From: Planctomycetota bacterium
GTDB taxonomy: Bacteria; Planctomycetota; Phycisphaerae; Phycisphaerales; UBA1924
NCBI GenBank assembly: GCA_018242605.1
Contig: JAFEBP010000004.1
Span: 62,001-126,000, forward strand
DNA: 64,000 nt
Reading direction: 5' to 3'
The notes beneath the pieces were generated by a model. It did not search any database, was not told where the DNA came from, and worked only from the letters and a program-made list of their open reading frames with translations. The position numbers and the translations under genes are program-made. Of this stretch, positions 54,517-63,139 are shown piece after piece. Numbering within the stretch: position 1 is the stretch's first letter; each line of letters begins with the position of its first letter.

Positions 54517-54566
54517 AAACCCTCCACCAGACCTTCGCTCCCCGCCCACGCAGTGAGGACCCTCCC

Positions 54567-55181
54567 ATGCCGCTCCTGGAAAACCCCACCGACGCCATCG
54601 CCCGCGTCTACGCCCACAGCCTCCTGGAACTCGCCGACGAAACCGGCGGACGCGCCGGCGTCGAGACCGCCCAGGCCGAGCTCGAGGACCTGCTGGAGAT
54701 CGCCCGCGCGGACGCGAAGTTCGGGGAGTTTCTCTCCTCGCGCGTCGTCCCCGCCGAGCAGCGCGCCAAGAGCCTTGAGACGATCCTCAAGGGCCGCGTG
54801 AGTGACCTGACCTTCCGCTTCCTGATGGTGCTCAACGGCAAGGGCCGCCTCGCCCACCTGCCCTCCATCTCCGCCGCGTTCGACGCGCTGGTGCAGGAGA
54901 AGTTCGGCCGCGTCGAGGTCGACGTCTTCACCGCCGAACCCCTCGCCGCCGAAGAGCTCAAGATGATGCGCGAAAAGCTGGGCGCCGCCATCAAGAAGGA
55001 AGTCATCCTTTACCCGTACACCGACGCCGCGATGATCGGCGGGGTCAAGTTCCGCATCGGCGACCAGCTCGTCGATGCCTCGCTCGCCACCCGCCTGCGC
55101 CAGCTCCGCGACCAGATGGAACGCGACGGCACCTCGGCGCTCCGCGCCCGGATCGAGAACATCGTCGACAACAACGGCTGA
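54567..55181 (+). CDS. atpH: F-type ATP synthase subunit delta
   Basis: A 204-residue subunit delta, linking the peripheral stalk to the top of F1. The N-terminal helical bundle starts [17 protein letters not shown], and the C-terminal strand region has [21 protein letters not shown] and [26 protein letters not shown], the conserved end of the family. In most bacteria atpA follows immediately; here pgk does, 40 bases later. GAGG upstream supports the ATG at 54567. Confidence 0.92.
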   Translation: MPLLENPTDAIARVYAHSLLELADETGGRAGVETAQAELEDLLEIARADAKFGEFLSSRVVPAEQRAKSLETILKGRVSDLTFRFLMVLNGKGRLAHLPSISAAFDALVQEKFGRVEVDVFTAEPLAAEELKMMREKLGAAIKKEVILYPYTDAAMIGGVKFRIGDQLVDASLATRLRQLRDQMERDGTSALRARIENIVDNNG

Positions 55182-55221
55182 TCTCTTCCCCCCACAACAA
55201 CAGAATAGAGAGGGCTCACTC

Positions 55222-56427
55222 ATGCCAAAGAAAACTGTCGCTTCCCTCGACGTCTCCGGCAAGCGCATTCTCGTGCGCGTTGACTTCAACGTCCCCATCG
55301 AAGACGGCGCGATCACCGACGACCGCCGCATCGCCTCCGCCGTGCCCACCATCAAGAGCATCATCGACCGGGGCGGCAAGGCCATCCTGATGTCCCACCT
55401 GGGCCGCCCCGAAGGCACCGGCTACTCCGCCGAGGATTCCCTCAAGCTCTGCGCCGAACGCCTCGCCAAGCTCCTGGGCAAGCCCGTCGCTTTCCCCAGC
55501 ACCGACTGCGTCGACGCCGCCTCCGCCGCGGCCGTCGCCGCCATGAAGAACGGCGACGTGCTGCTGCTTGAAAACCTCCGCTTCCACAAGGCGGAGAAGA
55601 AGGGCGACCCCGCCTTCGCCGCCAAGCTCGCCGCATACGGCGACGCCTACGTCAACGACGCGTTCGGCACCAGCCACCGCCCCGACGCCTCCATGGTCGC
55701 CGTCCCCAAGGCGATGGCCGGCAAGCCCCGCGTCTCGGGTCTGCTGCTCGAGAAGGAAATCAAGTTCCTCTCCGAGGCCCTCGCTCACCCTGCTCGTCCG
55801 TTCGTCGTCGTCCTCGGCGGCGCCAAGGTCTCGGACAAAATCGCCTGCATCGAGAACCTGCTCCCCAAGGCAGACTCCATCCTCGTGGGCGGAGCCATGG
55901 CGTACACCTTCCTCAAGGTGCTCGGCCGCAACGTCGGCAAGAGCAAAGTCGAAGAAGACAAGCTCCCCGAAGCCAGGAAGATCCTGGACCTGGCCGCCGG
56001 CCGCAAGGCCGACGCTCACCTGCCCAAGGATCATGTGTGCGGCGATTCGTTCGCCGAAGCCCCGGCCTCCATCCTGAACTTCGACAACGACATCAAAGAC
56101 GGGTACATGGGCTTGGATATCGGTCCGAAAACACAGGCCGAATACGCCGATGTTCTGCGCAAAGCCAAAACCATCGTCTGGAACGGACCGATGGGGGTTT
56201 TTGAGTTCGGACCGTTCGCCGCGGGGACCAAGGCGGTCGCCAAGGCAATCGCCGAGGCCACCTCGGCGGGCGCGGTCAGCATCGTCGGCGGCGGTGATTC
56301 CGCCGCGGCGGTGGAGAAGTTCGGTTTGGCAGATCGCATGTCCCATGTTTCCACCGGTGGCGGAGCCTCGCTGGAAATGCTCGAAGGCAAGAAGTTCGAG
56401 AGTGTCGAACTGCTCGATAACGCGTGA
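55222..56427 (+). CDS. pgk: Phosphoglycerate kinase
   Basis: A 401-residue glycolytic enzyme that passes phosphate from 1,3-bisphosphoglycerate to ADP. Landmarks are [52 protein letters not shown], the hinge region with [11 protein letters not shown], and [13 protein letters not shown] near the end. Length is normal. The GAGAGGG site precedes the ATG. It is probably cotranscribed with atpI-B-E-F-H. Confidence 0.95.
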   Translation: MPKKTVASLDVSGKRILVRVDFNVPIEDGAITDDRRIASAVPTIKSIIDRGGKAILMSHLGRPEGTGYSAEDSLKLCAERLAKLLGKPVAFPSTDCVDAASAAAVAAMKNGDVLLLENLRFHKAEKKGDPAFAAKLAAYGDAYVNDAFGTSHRPDASMVAVPKAMAGKPRVSGLLLEKEIKFLSEALAHPARPFVVVLGGAKVSDKIACIENLLPKADSILVGGAMAYTFLKVLGRNVGKSKVEEDKLPEARKILDLAAGRKADAHLPKDHVCGDSFAEAPASILNFDNDIKDGYMGLDIGPKTQAEYADVLRKAKTIVWNGPMGVFEFGPFAAGTKAVAKAIAEATSAGAVSIVGGGDSAAAVEKFGLADRMSHVSTGGGASLEMLEGKKFESVELLDNA

Positions 56428-56626
56428 ACACAAACTTCGCGCACGAAAACGTAACGCGGAGTGCAGTCCGCGGTAAACTTCGCCGTTGAACAGCGCGCGA
56501 GCGTTTTCAGCAGTTGTCGGGGGCAGGTAGTTTATTGGTCGGCGCCCTGCGCCGGACGCCGGGAGCGTGTCCCGGCGTGCCACCGCCATGAAGCGGTTTG
56601 GCCGGCTTTTTCTGGAGTAGTGGACC

Positions 56627-57898
56627 ATGCCCGCGTCCCAAGAGCGGATCCACGGAATCGACGCCGCTCGGGCGGTGGCGATGTTCCTTGGAATCGCGCT
56701 GCACGCCTCGATGGCGTACACCACAACGCCCGAAGAAGCTTGGCGGGTCTCCGACCCTTCCAAAAGCGTCGTCTTTGACGCGCTCATTTATGTGACCCAT
56801 AACTTCCGGATGCAGGCGTTCTTCATGATCGCCGGCTTCTTCGCCGCCATGGTGATCTCCACCAAGGGCTCCGCGTACTTCTTGAAGAACCGCGCCGTCC
56901 GCATCGCCCTTCCGCTGGTTTTGGGCCTCGCCACCATCGGCCCGGTCACACAGCTGGCCAAGATCTACGCGGGAGACCGGTGCGGATTCGGTGCCGCGAC
57001 GCCCTCCATCTGGGGCGCATTCACCGCGTACTACGCGGAGCACGGCTTCCGCGCGATGCGCAGCCCCATCCATCTCTGGTTCCTCGAGTTCCTGCTCATC
57101 ATGTACACCGCCGCGTTCGCGGGCCGCGCCGCATCGAAGGTGCTGCCCGGGGCGCTCCTGAACGCCTTTGATCGAATCGGCGATCGTCTCTTCCGCACCG
57201 CCTGGTCGCCCGTGATCATGGGATGCCTCACCCTGCCCCTGGTCATCGGCGTCCACGATTGGATGATCGACGGCGGCCGCGGCGTGCGTCCCTGGATCGG
57301 CCTCGTTCCCTCGCTGCTGCTGGGGATGTGTTATCACCTGACGTTCTTCACCTTCGGCTGGGCGTGGTGGAAACGCCGCCGCGAGGGCATCGAGATTTAC
57401 TCTCGCATGGGCCCGGTCTGGTTCATCGGTTCGTGCATCGCCCCGCTGGCCATCGTGTTGTGGCTCCTGCCCGCGGCCCGGGCGCTCCAGCCCGACGACC
57501 CGCAGAACTTCTCCCTCGGAATGACCATGAAGTGCCTCTGGAACTTCGCCGCCTGGTTCGGCGCCCTGGGCTTCATCGGCATGTTCCTGCGCTGGTTCCG
57601 CCGCCCGTCCGCCGCGTGGCGCTACGCCGCCGACGCGTCGTACTGGGCCTACCTCGCCCACATGCCGATCGTCATCGCGCTTGGCGGGCTCACGTACAAC
57701 TGGGGCCTCAACTGCTTCGAGAAGTTCGCCATCGTGGTCGCTGTGACCGCCGCGGTGCTCTTCGTCACCTATCACTTCGGCGTCCGCTATACGCCGATCG
57801 GCTGGATGCTCAACGGCCGACGCGGCGATCAGGCGCATCCCAAGACTCGGGCCAATCCGCAGCCCACCGTGTCCCCCACACCCGTACCCCAGCAGTAA
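56627..57898 (+). CDS. Acyltransferase 3 family membrane protein
   Basis: A 423-residue integral membrane protein with about ten helices. It matches the acyltransferase-3 / OpgC-like family: RIHGIDAARAVAMFLGIALHASMAY at the N-terminus, HNFRMQAFFMIAGFFAAM, and an H-x-WFLEFLL segment near residue 145. These enzymes O-acylate surface or secreted glycans or lipids; the target is not known here. A GGAG site 11 bases before the ATG fixes the start. It precedes the riboflavin synthase gene by 22 bases. Confidence 0.85.
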   Translation: MPASQERIHGIDAARAVAMFLGIALHASMAYTTTPEEAWRVSDPSKSVVFDALIYVTHNFRMQAFFMIAGFFAAMVISTKGSAYFLKNRAVRIALPLVLGLATIGPVTQLAKIYAGDRCGFGAATPSIWGAFTAYYAEHGFRAMRSPIHLWFLEFLLIMYTAAFAGRAASKVLPGALLNAFDRIGDRLFRTAWSPVIMGCLTLPLVIGVHDWMIDGGRGVRPWIGLVPSLLLGMCYHLTFFTFGWAWWKRRREGIEIYSRMGPVWFIGSCIAPLAIVLWLLPAARALQPDDPQNFSLGMTMKCLWNFAAWFGALGFIGMFLRWFRRPSAAWRYAADASYWAYLAHMPIVIALGGLTYNWGLNCFEKFAIVVAVTAAVLFVTYHFGVRYTPIGWMLNGRRGDQAHPKTRANPQPTVSPTPVPQQ

Positions 57899-57920
57899 AC
57901 TCGCCCCGTACCCTCCCGCG

Positions 57921-58532
57921 GTGTTTACAGGAATCATCGAAGCAACCGGATCCGTGCATGAACTGCGACCGACCCCCGCGGGCGTTCGTCTCGTCGTGCA
58001 GTGCCGCGAATGGGATCATCGAGCCGGCCGCGGCGATTCGATCGCCGTCAACGGCTGCTGCCTGACCGCCGTTGCCGACGTCGGAAAGCTGGGCCGCATG
58101 GCCTTCGACGCCGTCCCGGAGACGCTCTCAAAGACCACACTGGGAAGTCTTCGCGTCGGCGACCGCGTGAACCTGGAGCACGCCGCGACAGCCTCCACGC
58201 TGCTGGGCGGTCACATCGTGCAGGGCCACGTCGACGGCGTGGGCTCCGTCGCGGCCATCAAAGCTGATGGCCAGTGGCGTGTGCGCGTAAAGCCCCCGCG
58301 GGAACTCCTCCGTTACATGACTCCCAAGGGCAGCGTGAGCCTCGATGGCGTCTCTTTGACCCTTGCCGCGGTGGGCTCCTCGTGGATCGAAGTGGCCCTG
58401 ATCCCCACCACGCTCGAAAAAACCACGCTCGCCTCCTGGCGCGTCGGCACCCGCATCAACATCGAGGCCGATGTCATGGCCAAGACGATCGTGACGCATT
58501 TGGAACGAATGGGTGAGGGCCGCCGCCGGTAG
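57921..58532 (+). CDS. ribE: Riboflavin synthase
   Basis: A 203-residue riboflavin synthase alpha-type subunit, which turns two lumazine molecules into riboflavin plus a pyrimidine. Two similar lumazine-binding halves are visible. MFTGIIEATGSV starts the first, which contains the AVNGCCLTA strand and GHIVQGHVDG; the second has SLDGVSLTLA and IPTTLEKTTL. The start is GTG at 57921. It is convergent with the nnrE gene, with three bases between. Confidence 0.95.
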   Translation: MFTGIIEATGSVHELRPTPAGVRLVVQCREWDHRAGRGDSIAVNGCCLTAVADVGKLGRMAFDAVPETLSKTTLGSLRVGDRVNLEHAATASTLLGGHIVQGHVDGVGSVAAIKADGQWRVRVKPPRELLRYMTPKGSVSLDGVSLTLAAVGSSWIEVALIPTTLEKTTLASWRVGTRINIEADVMAKTIVTHLERMGEGRRR

Positions 58533-58535
58533 CGG

Positions 58536-59330
58536 TCACCGGCCCGGACCGCGTCCACCGCCGGGCTTGCCGCCGCGATCCGTGGAACCGGAACTCTCGG
58601 CGCCCTCCGAGCCTCCCAGCCGCTGCAACCGGCCAAGCCGGGCGATCAGTTCCCCCGGCACGCTGATCTCTTCGATCACGACGTTGCCGATGTACTCCTG
58701 CGCCTCCAGCGACAGGAACCCCTGCTTGAGCCCGACGAACGTCACCGTGGTGTCCGCCCTGGCAGCAACTCCCAGCGGCTTGCCCGAGTCGCAGTCCAGC
58801 CCGCTGGGAAGGTCGACGCTGAGCACGTGAGCCCCGGATTTGTGCAACCGATTGATCTGCTCAATGACCGCCGCGATCGCCGGCTCTGGCTCGCGCGTCA
58901 GTCCCGTTCCCAACAGCGCATCAATGATGATCCGCGGCGGGGACTTGAGCGCGGTCACCGCCGCGGCCCAGGAATCGTGCAGCGTGATGCCCATGCGACG
59001 CACGATCTCGTGCTGAACCGCCGCGTCGGTGCCGGCTTTCGGCGGTGACGTCAGCAGCACTTCCAACCGCACGCCCTCGTTGTGCAAGTGACGTGCGATC
59101 GCCAACCCGTCCCCGCCGTTGTTCCCCGGCCCACACGCCACCAGCACGCCGCCGTCGCGTTTATCCAGCTCGATGAGGGCCGCTTCCGCGCAGCGGATCG
59201 CCGCGTTCTCCATCAGGATCAGCGACGGAATCGCGAACTCCTCGAGCGCGAGCCGGTCCACCTCCCGCGCGGCGTCGCGCGTCAACACATACTCGGAACC
59301 ATCTTCGGACTCGTGCGGATGTTGCTTCAT
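58536..59330 (-). CDS. nnrE: NAD(P)H-hydrate epimerase
   Basis: A 264-residue YjeF_N-domain enzyme that epimerises damaged NAD(P)H hydrates. Family motifs are LMENAA near residue 42, CGPGNNGGDG near 67, the DALLGTGL region and VDLPSGLD. Only the epimerase domain is present; the C-terminal dehydratase found in fused NnrD proteins is missing. The last 30 residues are Gly/Arg/Ser-rich. The ATG at 59330 lies 25 bases after mqnD on the same strand. Confidence 0.9.
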   Translation of the reverse strand: MKQHPHESEDGSEYVLTRDAAREVDRLALEEFAIPSLILMENAAIRCAEAALIELDKRDGGVLVACGPGNNGGDGLAIARHLHNEGVRLEVLLTSPPKAGTDAAVQHEIVRRMGITLHDSWAAAVTALKSPPRIIIDALLGTGLTREPEPAIAAVIEQINRLHKSGAHVLSVDLPSGLDCDSGKPLGVAARADTTVTFVGLKQGFLSLEAQEYIGNVVIEEISVPGELIARLGRLQRLGGSEGAESSGSTDRGGKPGGGRGPGR

Positions 59331-59355
59331 GGTGCGGCGGCTCCCGACCTGAGAA

Positions 59356-60318
59356 TCACGCGATATCCAATGGCCCGGGGTCCGGGCACAGCCCCAGTTC
59401 ATGACCGCGTCGAAGCAGATGGACCACGGCCGCACGCCCCCGCCCGCCCATATCGACAGTGAGCGGATTCACGTACATGTCAACGTACCGGTCCACCCGT
59501 TCAAGCGTCGGCAACCCGGACCGCTCCGCTCCCGGCTTGGCGGCGTTCGCCAGCGCGAAGGGCATGGTGTACTCCAGCGACTCGGCGCGATGCGCCAGCG
59601 CGTACTCGATGCTCGACCGAAGCAGGCGGACGACCTCCGCGCTGGAACCCGGCCCGAATCGGGCATCCAGATCCCGCTTGATGGCATTGCACCCCAACGG
59701 CACGGCGAACCCGAAGGCGACCTTCCACCACGCTCCCAGATCCACGCCGAGTTCCAATCCAGCCTCCGCGAACAGGAGTTGGCCCTCGTGGATGACCACC
59801 CCCGCTTCGGTGTCTCCCCGTGCCACCGCGCCGATGACCTGGTCGAAGGGCATTTCAACCACCCGGCCGGGCGGATATTCCCCCATGAAGATTGAAAGTA
59901 GCAGGAACGCCGTGGTGCGACGGCCCGGAATCGCGACCGACCGCTCGACGAGAGCCGCGGCGCCGTGCGCCCGCACCCGCTCAGCCAGGGCGTGCGAGGC
60001 GATCACCTTGGGACCAAAGCCGTCGCCGAAGGAAGAACCGCAGTGCGTGACGATGTACCGGTCCTTCACGTCGCAGTAAGCACGGAAGGAAAGTGCCGTG
60101 ATGTCAAGGTCGCCCGCCGCCGCGGCGCGGCGGTTGAGCGCCTCGATGTCCGCCGGCACCGCCCTGAACCGGAACCGGCCCGTGTCGATGGCGGTAGCCG
60201 CCTCCGGGTCCCTGGGTGTCCCGTCGGGCGCGACTTTCCCGGTCATCGGCCACCACATAAACGCATCGTCCGGGTCCGGTGAATGGGCCAGAGTCAGGAT
60301 GGGGCGTTCGTCGGCCAT
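59356..60318 (-). CDS. mqnD: MqnD-like 1,4-dihydroxy-6-naphthoate synthase
   Basis: A 320-residue protein of the MqnA/MqnD family. MqnD converts cyclic dehypoxanthinyl futalosine to 1,4-dihydroxy-6-naphthoate in the futalosine route to menaquinone. It begins LAHSPDPDDAFMWWPM, has CGSSFGDGFGPKVIA near residue 92, VVIHEGQLLFAEAGL near 180 and the C-terminal YVNPLTVDMGGRGR. It is somewhat longer than typical (about 280). It points to menaquinone-based respiration. It is followed by nnrE. Confidence 0.88.
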   Translation of the reverse strand: MADERPILTLAHSPDPDDAFMWWPMTGKVAPDGTPRDPEAATAIDTGRFRFRAVPADIEALNRRAAAAGDLDITALSFRAYCDVKDRYIVTHCGSSFGDGFGPKVIASHALAERVRAHGAAALVERSVAIPGRRTTAFLLLSIFMGEYPPGRVVEMPFDQVIGAVARGDTEAGVVIHEGQLLFAEAGLELGVDLGAWWKVAFGFAVPLGCNAIKRDLDARFGPGSSAEVVRLLRSSIEYALAHRAESLEYTMPFALANAAKPGAERSGLPTLERVDRYVDMYVNPLTVDMGGRGRAAVVHLLRRGHELGLCPDPGPLDIA

Positions 60319-60709
60319 GTGCGCAATCGTTGCACCCTCGCGGGCCCGGCCCCGGATCGGTCACTCCTTTATGCCGTACTTTTTGAGCCGCCCGCGCCGG
60401 GCGATGCGGCGTGAACACACTCGCACGCGGCGTCACGAATATCAGGTTGTTCTGCCTAGCGCGGCCTTGCAAAGCGATTTCACCCCGAGAATTCCATCCA
60501 CTTATCGCCCGTAGCCGAAGGTCTGTGACAGCAATAGCGATTGAAGGACGCCAAAGAATGGAACCAAGGCTTGTGGGCCGCGAAGCGCATACCGATGAAC
60601 CAGCCGCAGGGTATGAAACCACGGGCGCTCGCCCGGCCCTGCGGGTGGACAAGCCGTTCGCGGCGAGTCGCCCCGCCGCGTGCGTATTCCCAAGGAAGGG
60701 GAGCCATAC
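60319..60709. other. Divergent intergenic region with possible structured RNA
   Basis: About 391 bases between mqnD and the DUF1444 gene. The half next to the DUF1444 gene contains a compact set of stems (60588-60645). No coding ORF is apparent. I considered known riboswitches and saw no matching conserved core. Confidence 0.5.
60588..60645 (+). ncRNA. Candidate structured leader upstream of DUF1444 gene
   Basis: A perfect 8-bp outer stem (60604-60611 with 60637-60644) encloses a 5-bp hairpin (60622-60626 with 60631-60635). An alternative 6-bp stem, CATACC at 60588-60593 with GGTATG at 60610-60615, overlaps the outer stem, so the two forms exclude each other. It ends 65 bases before the start at 60710. 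No T-run follows, so it is not a simple terminator. This is a prediction by eye only. Confidence 0.35.
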
Positions 60710-61525
60710 ATGGGCGTGATGCCACGAGAACCAGAAGCGTTTGCGGAATCCGTCGCCAGCCTGCTCAAGCGGATGCAGCCTGAGTACGCCGTGGACCTGG
60801 TGGGCCCGCGTGAACTGCTGGTGAACGGCCGCCGCCTCGATCTCGAGAACCTCTACCGGATGGTGAACCACGAGCCCGCGCGGGGCACGGAGATCGTCGA
60901 GCACTACCTCGAGCAGCTCTTCACCGGCGACGGTGTGCAGCTCATGTCGATGTCCCTGGACTTCGCCCGCTCGCGGATCATGCCGCGGATCCAGCCCGAG
61001 ACCATCTTCGAACACCTCTCCCGCGAGCAGGTGGCCCACGTGCCCTTCGTGAACGACACCGTGGTGGTGTTCGTGACCGACCTGCCGCACATGACCGTGA
61101 GCATCACCACCGAGCAGCAGCTGCGGTGGAACCTGACCATCGACGAGATGGAGGAGATCGCCCGCACCAACCTCAACGACTACGCCCCCGAGTTGGAAGT
61201 GCAGCTCGTGGAAAGCAAGGAAGGCGGCAAGGCGGCGATCATCAGCCAGCACGACGGCTACGACGCCGCCCGCCTGCTCCTGGGCGGCCTCTATGAACGC
61301 CTCGCGCCGCAACTGGGCGGTGACTTCTACGTCGCCACCCCGGCCCGCGACATGTTTGTGGCCCTCTCGCCCCGCCCCAATCCGTTCATCTCGCGCCTGC
61401 GTGACCGCGTCATGCAGGACTTCCGGCGCCTGCCCTACCCGATCTCCCCGGACTTCTTCCTCGTCACGCGCGACGGCGTGGCGGGCACGAAGGAATACCC
61501 GCAGGAACACCGCGAGGCGGCCTGA
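60710..61525 (+). CDS. DUF1444 family protein
   Basis: A 271-residue soluble protein of the DUF1444 (YtpQ-like) family, recognisable from NLYRMVNHEP near residue 45, MPRIQPETI and VFVTDLPHMTVSITTEQQLRWNL near 125. Its molecular function is not known. GGAAGGGGAG just before the ATG at 60710 supports the start; an ATG at 60719 is nearly as good. It is preceded by a possible structured leader and converges with apaG. Confidence 0.82.
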   Translation: MGVMPREPEAFAESVASLLKRMQPEYAVDLVGPRELLVNGRRLDLENLYRMVNHEPARGTEIVEHYLEQLFTGDGVQLMSMSLDFARSRIMPRIQPETIFEHLSREQVAHVPFVNDTVVVFVTDLPHMTVSITTEQQLRWNLTIDEMEEIARTNLNDYAPELEVQLVESKEGGKAAIISQHDGYDAARLLLGGLYERLAPQLGGDFYVATPARDMFVALSPRPNPFISRLRDRVMQDFRRLPYPISPDFFLVTRDGVAGTKEYPQEHREAA

Positions 61526-61575
61526 AGCCGATGTTCATCCTGTTTGAGAATTCAACCGTTCGCGCGGCGGGGTGA

Positions 61576-61980
61576 CTACTCGCTCACGAGGTAGAACCGC
61601 CCCACCTCGATCTCGAACAACTCCCCCGAATCAGCCTTCATCGAGTAGGCCCCTTCCATCGTGCCCCACGGGGTGCGCAAGGGGCAGTAGCTCTCGTACT
61701 CGAAGACCTCGCCGGGGGCCAGGTGCGGCTGCGCGCCCACCACGCCCTCGCCGCGCACTTCTTCGCTGCGCCCCGCGGCGTCCAGGATGAGCCACCGGCG
61801 CTCCTGGAGCTTGGCCGTCGGCCCCGACTCATTCGCGATCCGGATGTGGTACGCGAAGACAAACTGGCGGTTGTCCGGATTCGATTCGTGCGAGAGATAC
61901 CGCGGCCGCACCGTCACGCGATAGCCGTTGGTCACTTTCTGCGAGCCGTGCTTGGTCGGTGCTGGGGCTTGAAGGGCCAT
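61576..61980 (-). CDS. apaG: ApaG-domain protein
   Basis: A 134-residue ApaG protein, a small fibronectin-like beta-sandwich. The family pattern is complete: YRVTVRPRYLSHESNP, FVFAYHIRIANE, QERRWLILDAAGRSEEVRGEGVVGAQPHLAPGE and CPLRTPWGTMEGAYSM. ApaG has been linked to Co2+/Mg2+ resistance and nucleotide binding, but its exact role is unsettled. Length and start are as expected. It is a single gene converging on the DUF1444 gene. Confidence 0.93.
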   Translation of the reverse strand: MALQAPAPTKHGSQKVTNGYRVTVRPRYLSHESNPDNRQFVFAYHIRIANESGPTAKLQERRWLILDAAGRSEEVRGEGVVGAQPHLAPGEVFEYESYCPLRTPWGTMEGAYSMKADSGELFEIEVGRFYLVSE

Positions 61981-62173
61981 GTTGCCAAATGGTAGTTCAC
62001 GCCCCGCCCGGGACGACCATTCACCTCACGGGCGCGCCGCCACGCCGGGACGCTCTCCCGAACAGAAATCTCACCGCGACTCAAATTTGAACGATTATTC
62101 CGAAAATACCGGATTTAAGTTGGCAACTCCCATTTTGTGTGGCATGTTGTTGGTTATCAGGGAGATCCGTTCC

Positions 62174-63133
62174 ATGCACACCCGTTCGCCCGTGGTGGCC
62201 GCGGCCGTTTCGGCCTCGCTCGCCGTGACTTTCGCTTCCGCCCGCGTCGCGGGCACGTACGCGTACACCATCGACCCCGCCCTCAGCGGGCTCGCGGCGA
62301 CGCTTGATTCCTCCATCGCCACCACCGGCACCCTGATCGGAGACTACTCCGATACCAACACCGCCGGCACACGCACCAAGCCCGGGCTCTTCGGCACGTT
62401 CGGCGCCACCGAGAATGTCGCCGTCAACGTCGGCTTGGGCGCGCAGATCCGCGGCCCGCTCAACACCGACACCTCGGGCGGCTTCACGCTCGACGTGGAT
62501 GGCACGAACGGAACCGCCCGCATCCGCGACTACCGCGCCAACTTCGTGAACGGCGGGACGCTGCAGGTGCCCATCTCGATCTCGCTCAGCCCCGAGTCGT
62601 TCCGGACGCGTTCGCCCTCCTCCACGTACCCGGGTGTTCCGGTCACGCTGCCCATCGGGCAGGCCACGGTCTCGGCCTTTTCCGTGCAGCAGGTGGGTGA
62701 AGGGCTCGGCACCGTCACCAAGACCGGGCCGAACACCTATGACTTCACGCTCGTGCCGATCGTGCAACTGACGCTGACGGTCAGCGTGCTGGGCAACGAG
62801 TTCACCCTGCCCGGCACGCCCACCGCGTTCCCGCTCGCAGGCTCGGTCGCGTTCAACGGTGTCACATCCACGCTGACGTCCATGCAGCCGGTGAACTTCT
62901 CCCAATCGGCGATGCCCAACCAGACGCTCCCGCAGTTCCCACTTGCCCTGCCCACCGTGCTCCCGCCCGGCGGCACGGCCAACGTGTTGATGGACCTGAT
63001 CCTCACCGATATCTCGGCGACCCTGACCGGCGACCTCACCACCGGCGCGCAGGGAACGCTCGTCCCGGCGCCCGCCACGCTCGCGCTCCTGTTGCCCGCG
63101 CTGCACGCGGGTCGCCGACGGCGCACGCGCTGA
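62174..63133 (+). CDS. Exported protein with PEP-CTERM-like tail
   Basis: A 319-residue protein with signal peptide (about 5-24, ending SAR-V-A) and a beta-rich body with many Thr and Ser, including an SLSPESFRTRS-type segment. The C-terminus VPAPATLALLLPALHAGRRRRTR is a short Pro motif, hydrophobic stretch and Arg cluster, like the tail of the protein at 30213-31016. Body family not recognised. GGGAG precedes the ATG at 62174. It converges on the BatA-like gene with six bases between. Confidence 0.78.
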   Translation: MHTRSPVVAAAVSASLAVTFASARVAGTYAYTIDPALSGLAATLDSSIATTGTLIGDYSDTNTAGTRTKPGLFGTFGATENVAVNVGLGAQIRGPLNTDTSGGFTLDVDGTNGTARIRDYRANFVNGGTLQVPISISLSPESFRTRSPSSTYPGVPVTLPIGQATVSAFSVQQVGEGLGTVTKTGPNTYDFTLVPIVQLTLTVSVLGNEFTLPGTPTAFPLAGSVAFNGVTSTLTSMQPVNFSQSAMPNQTLPQFPLALPTVLPPGGTANVLMDLILTDISATLTGDLTTGAQGTLVPAPATLALLLPALHAGRRRRTR

Positions 63134-63139
63134 ACGCGC

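Noticed and set aside
60588..60645. Cobalamin or other known riboswitch
   Set aside because: No conserved core of the known classes could be recognised; listed instead as an unclassified candidate.
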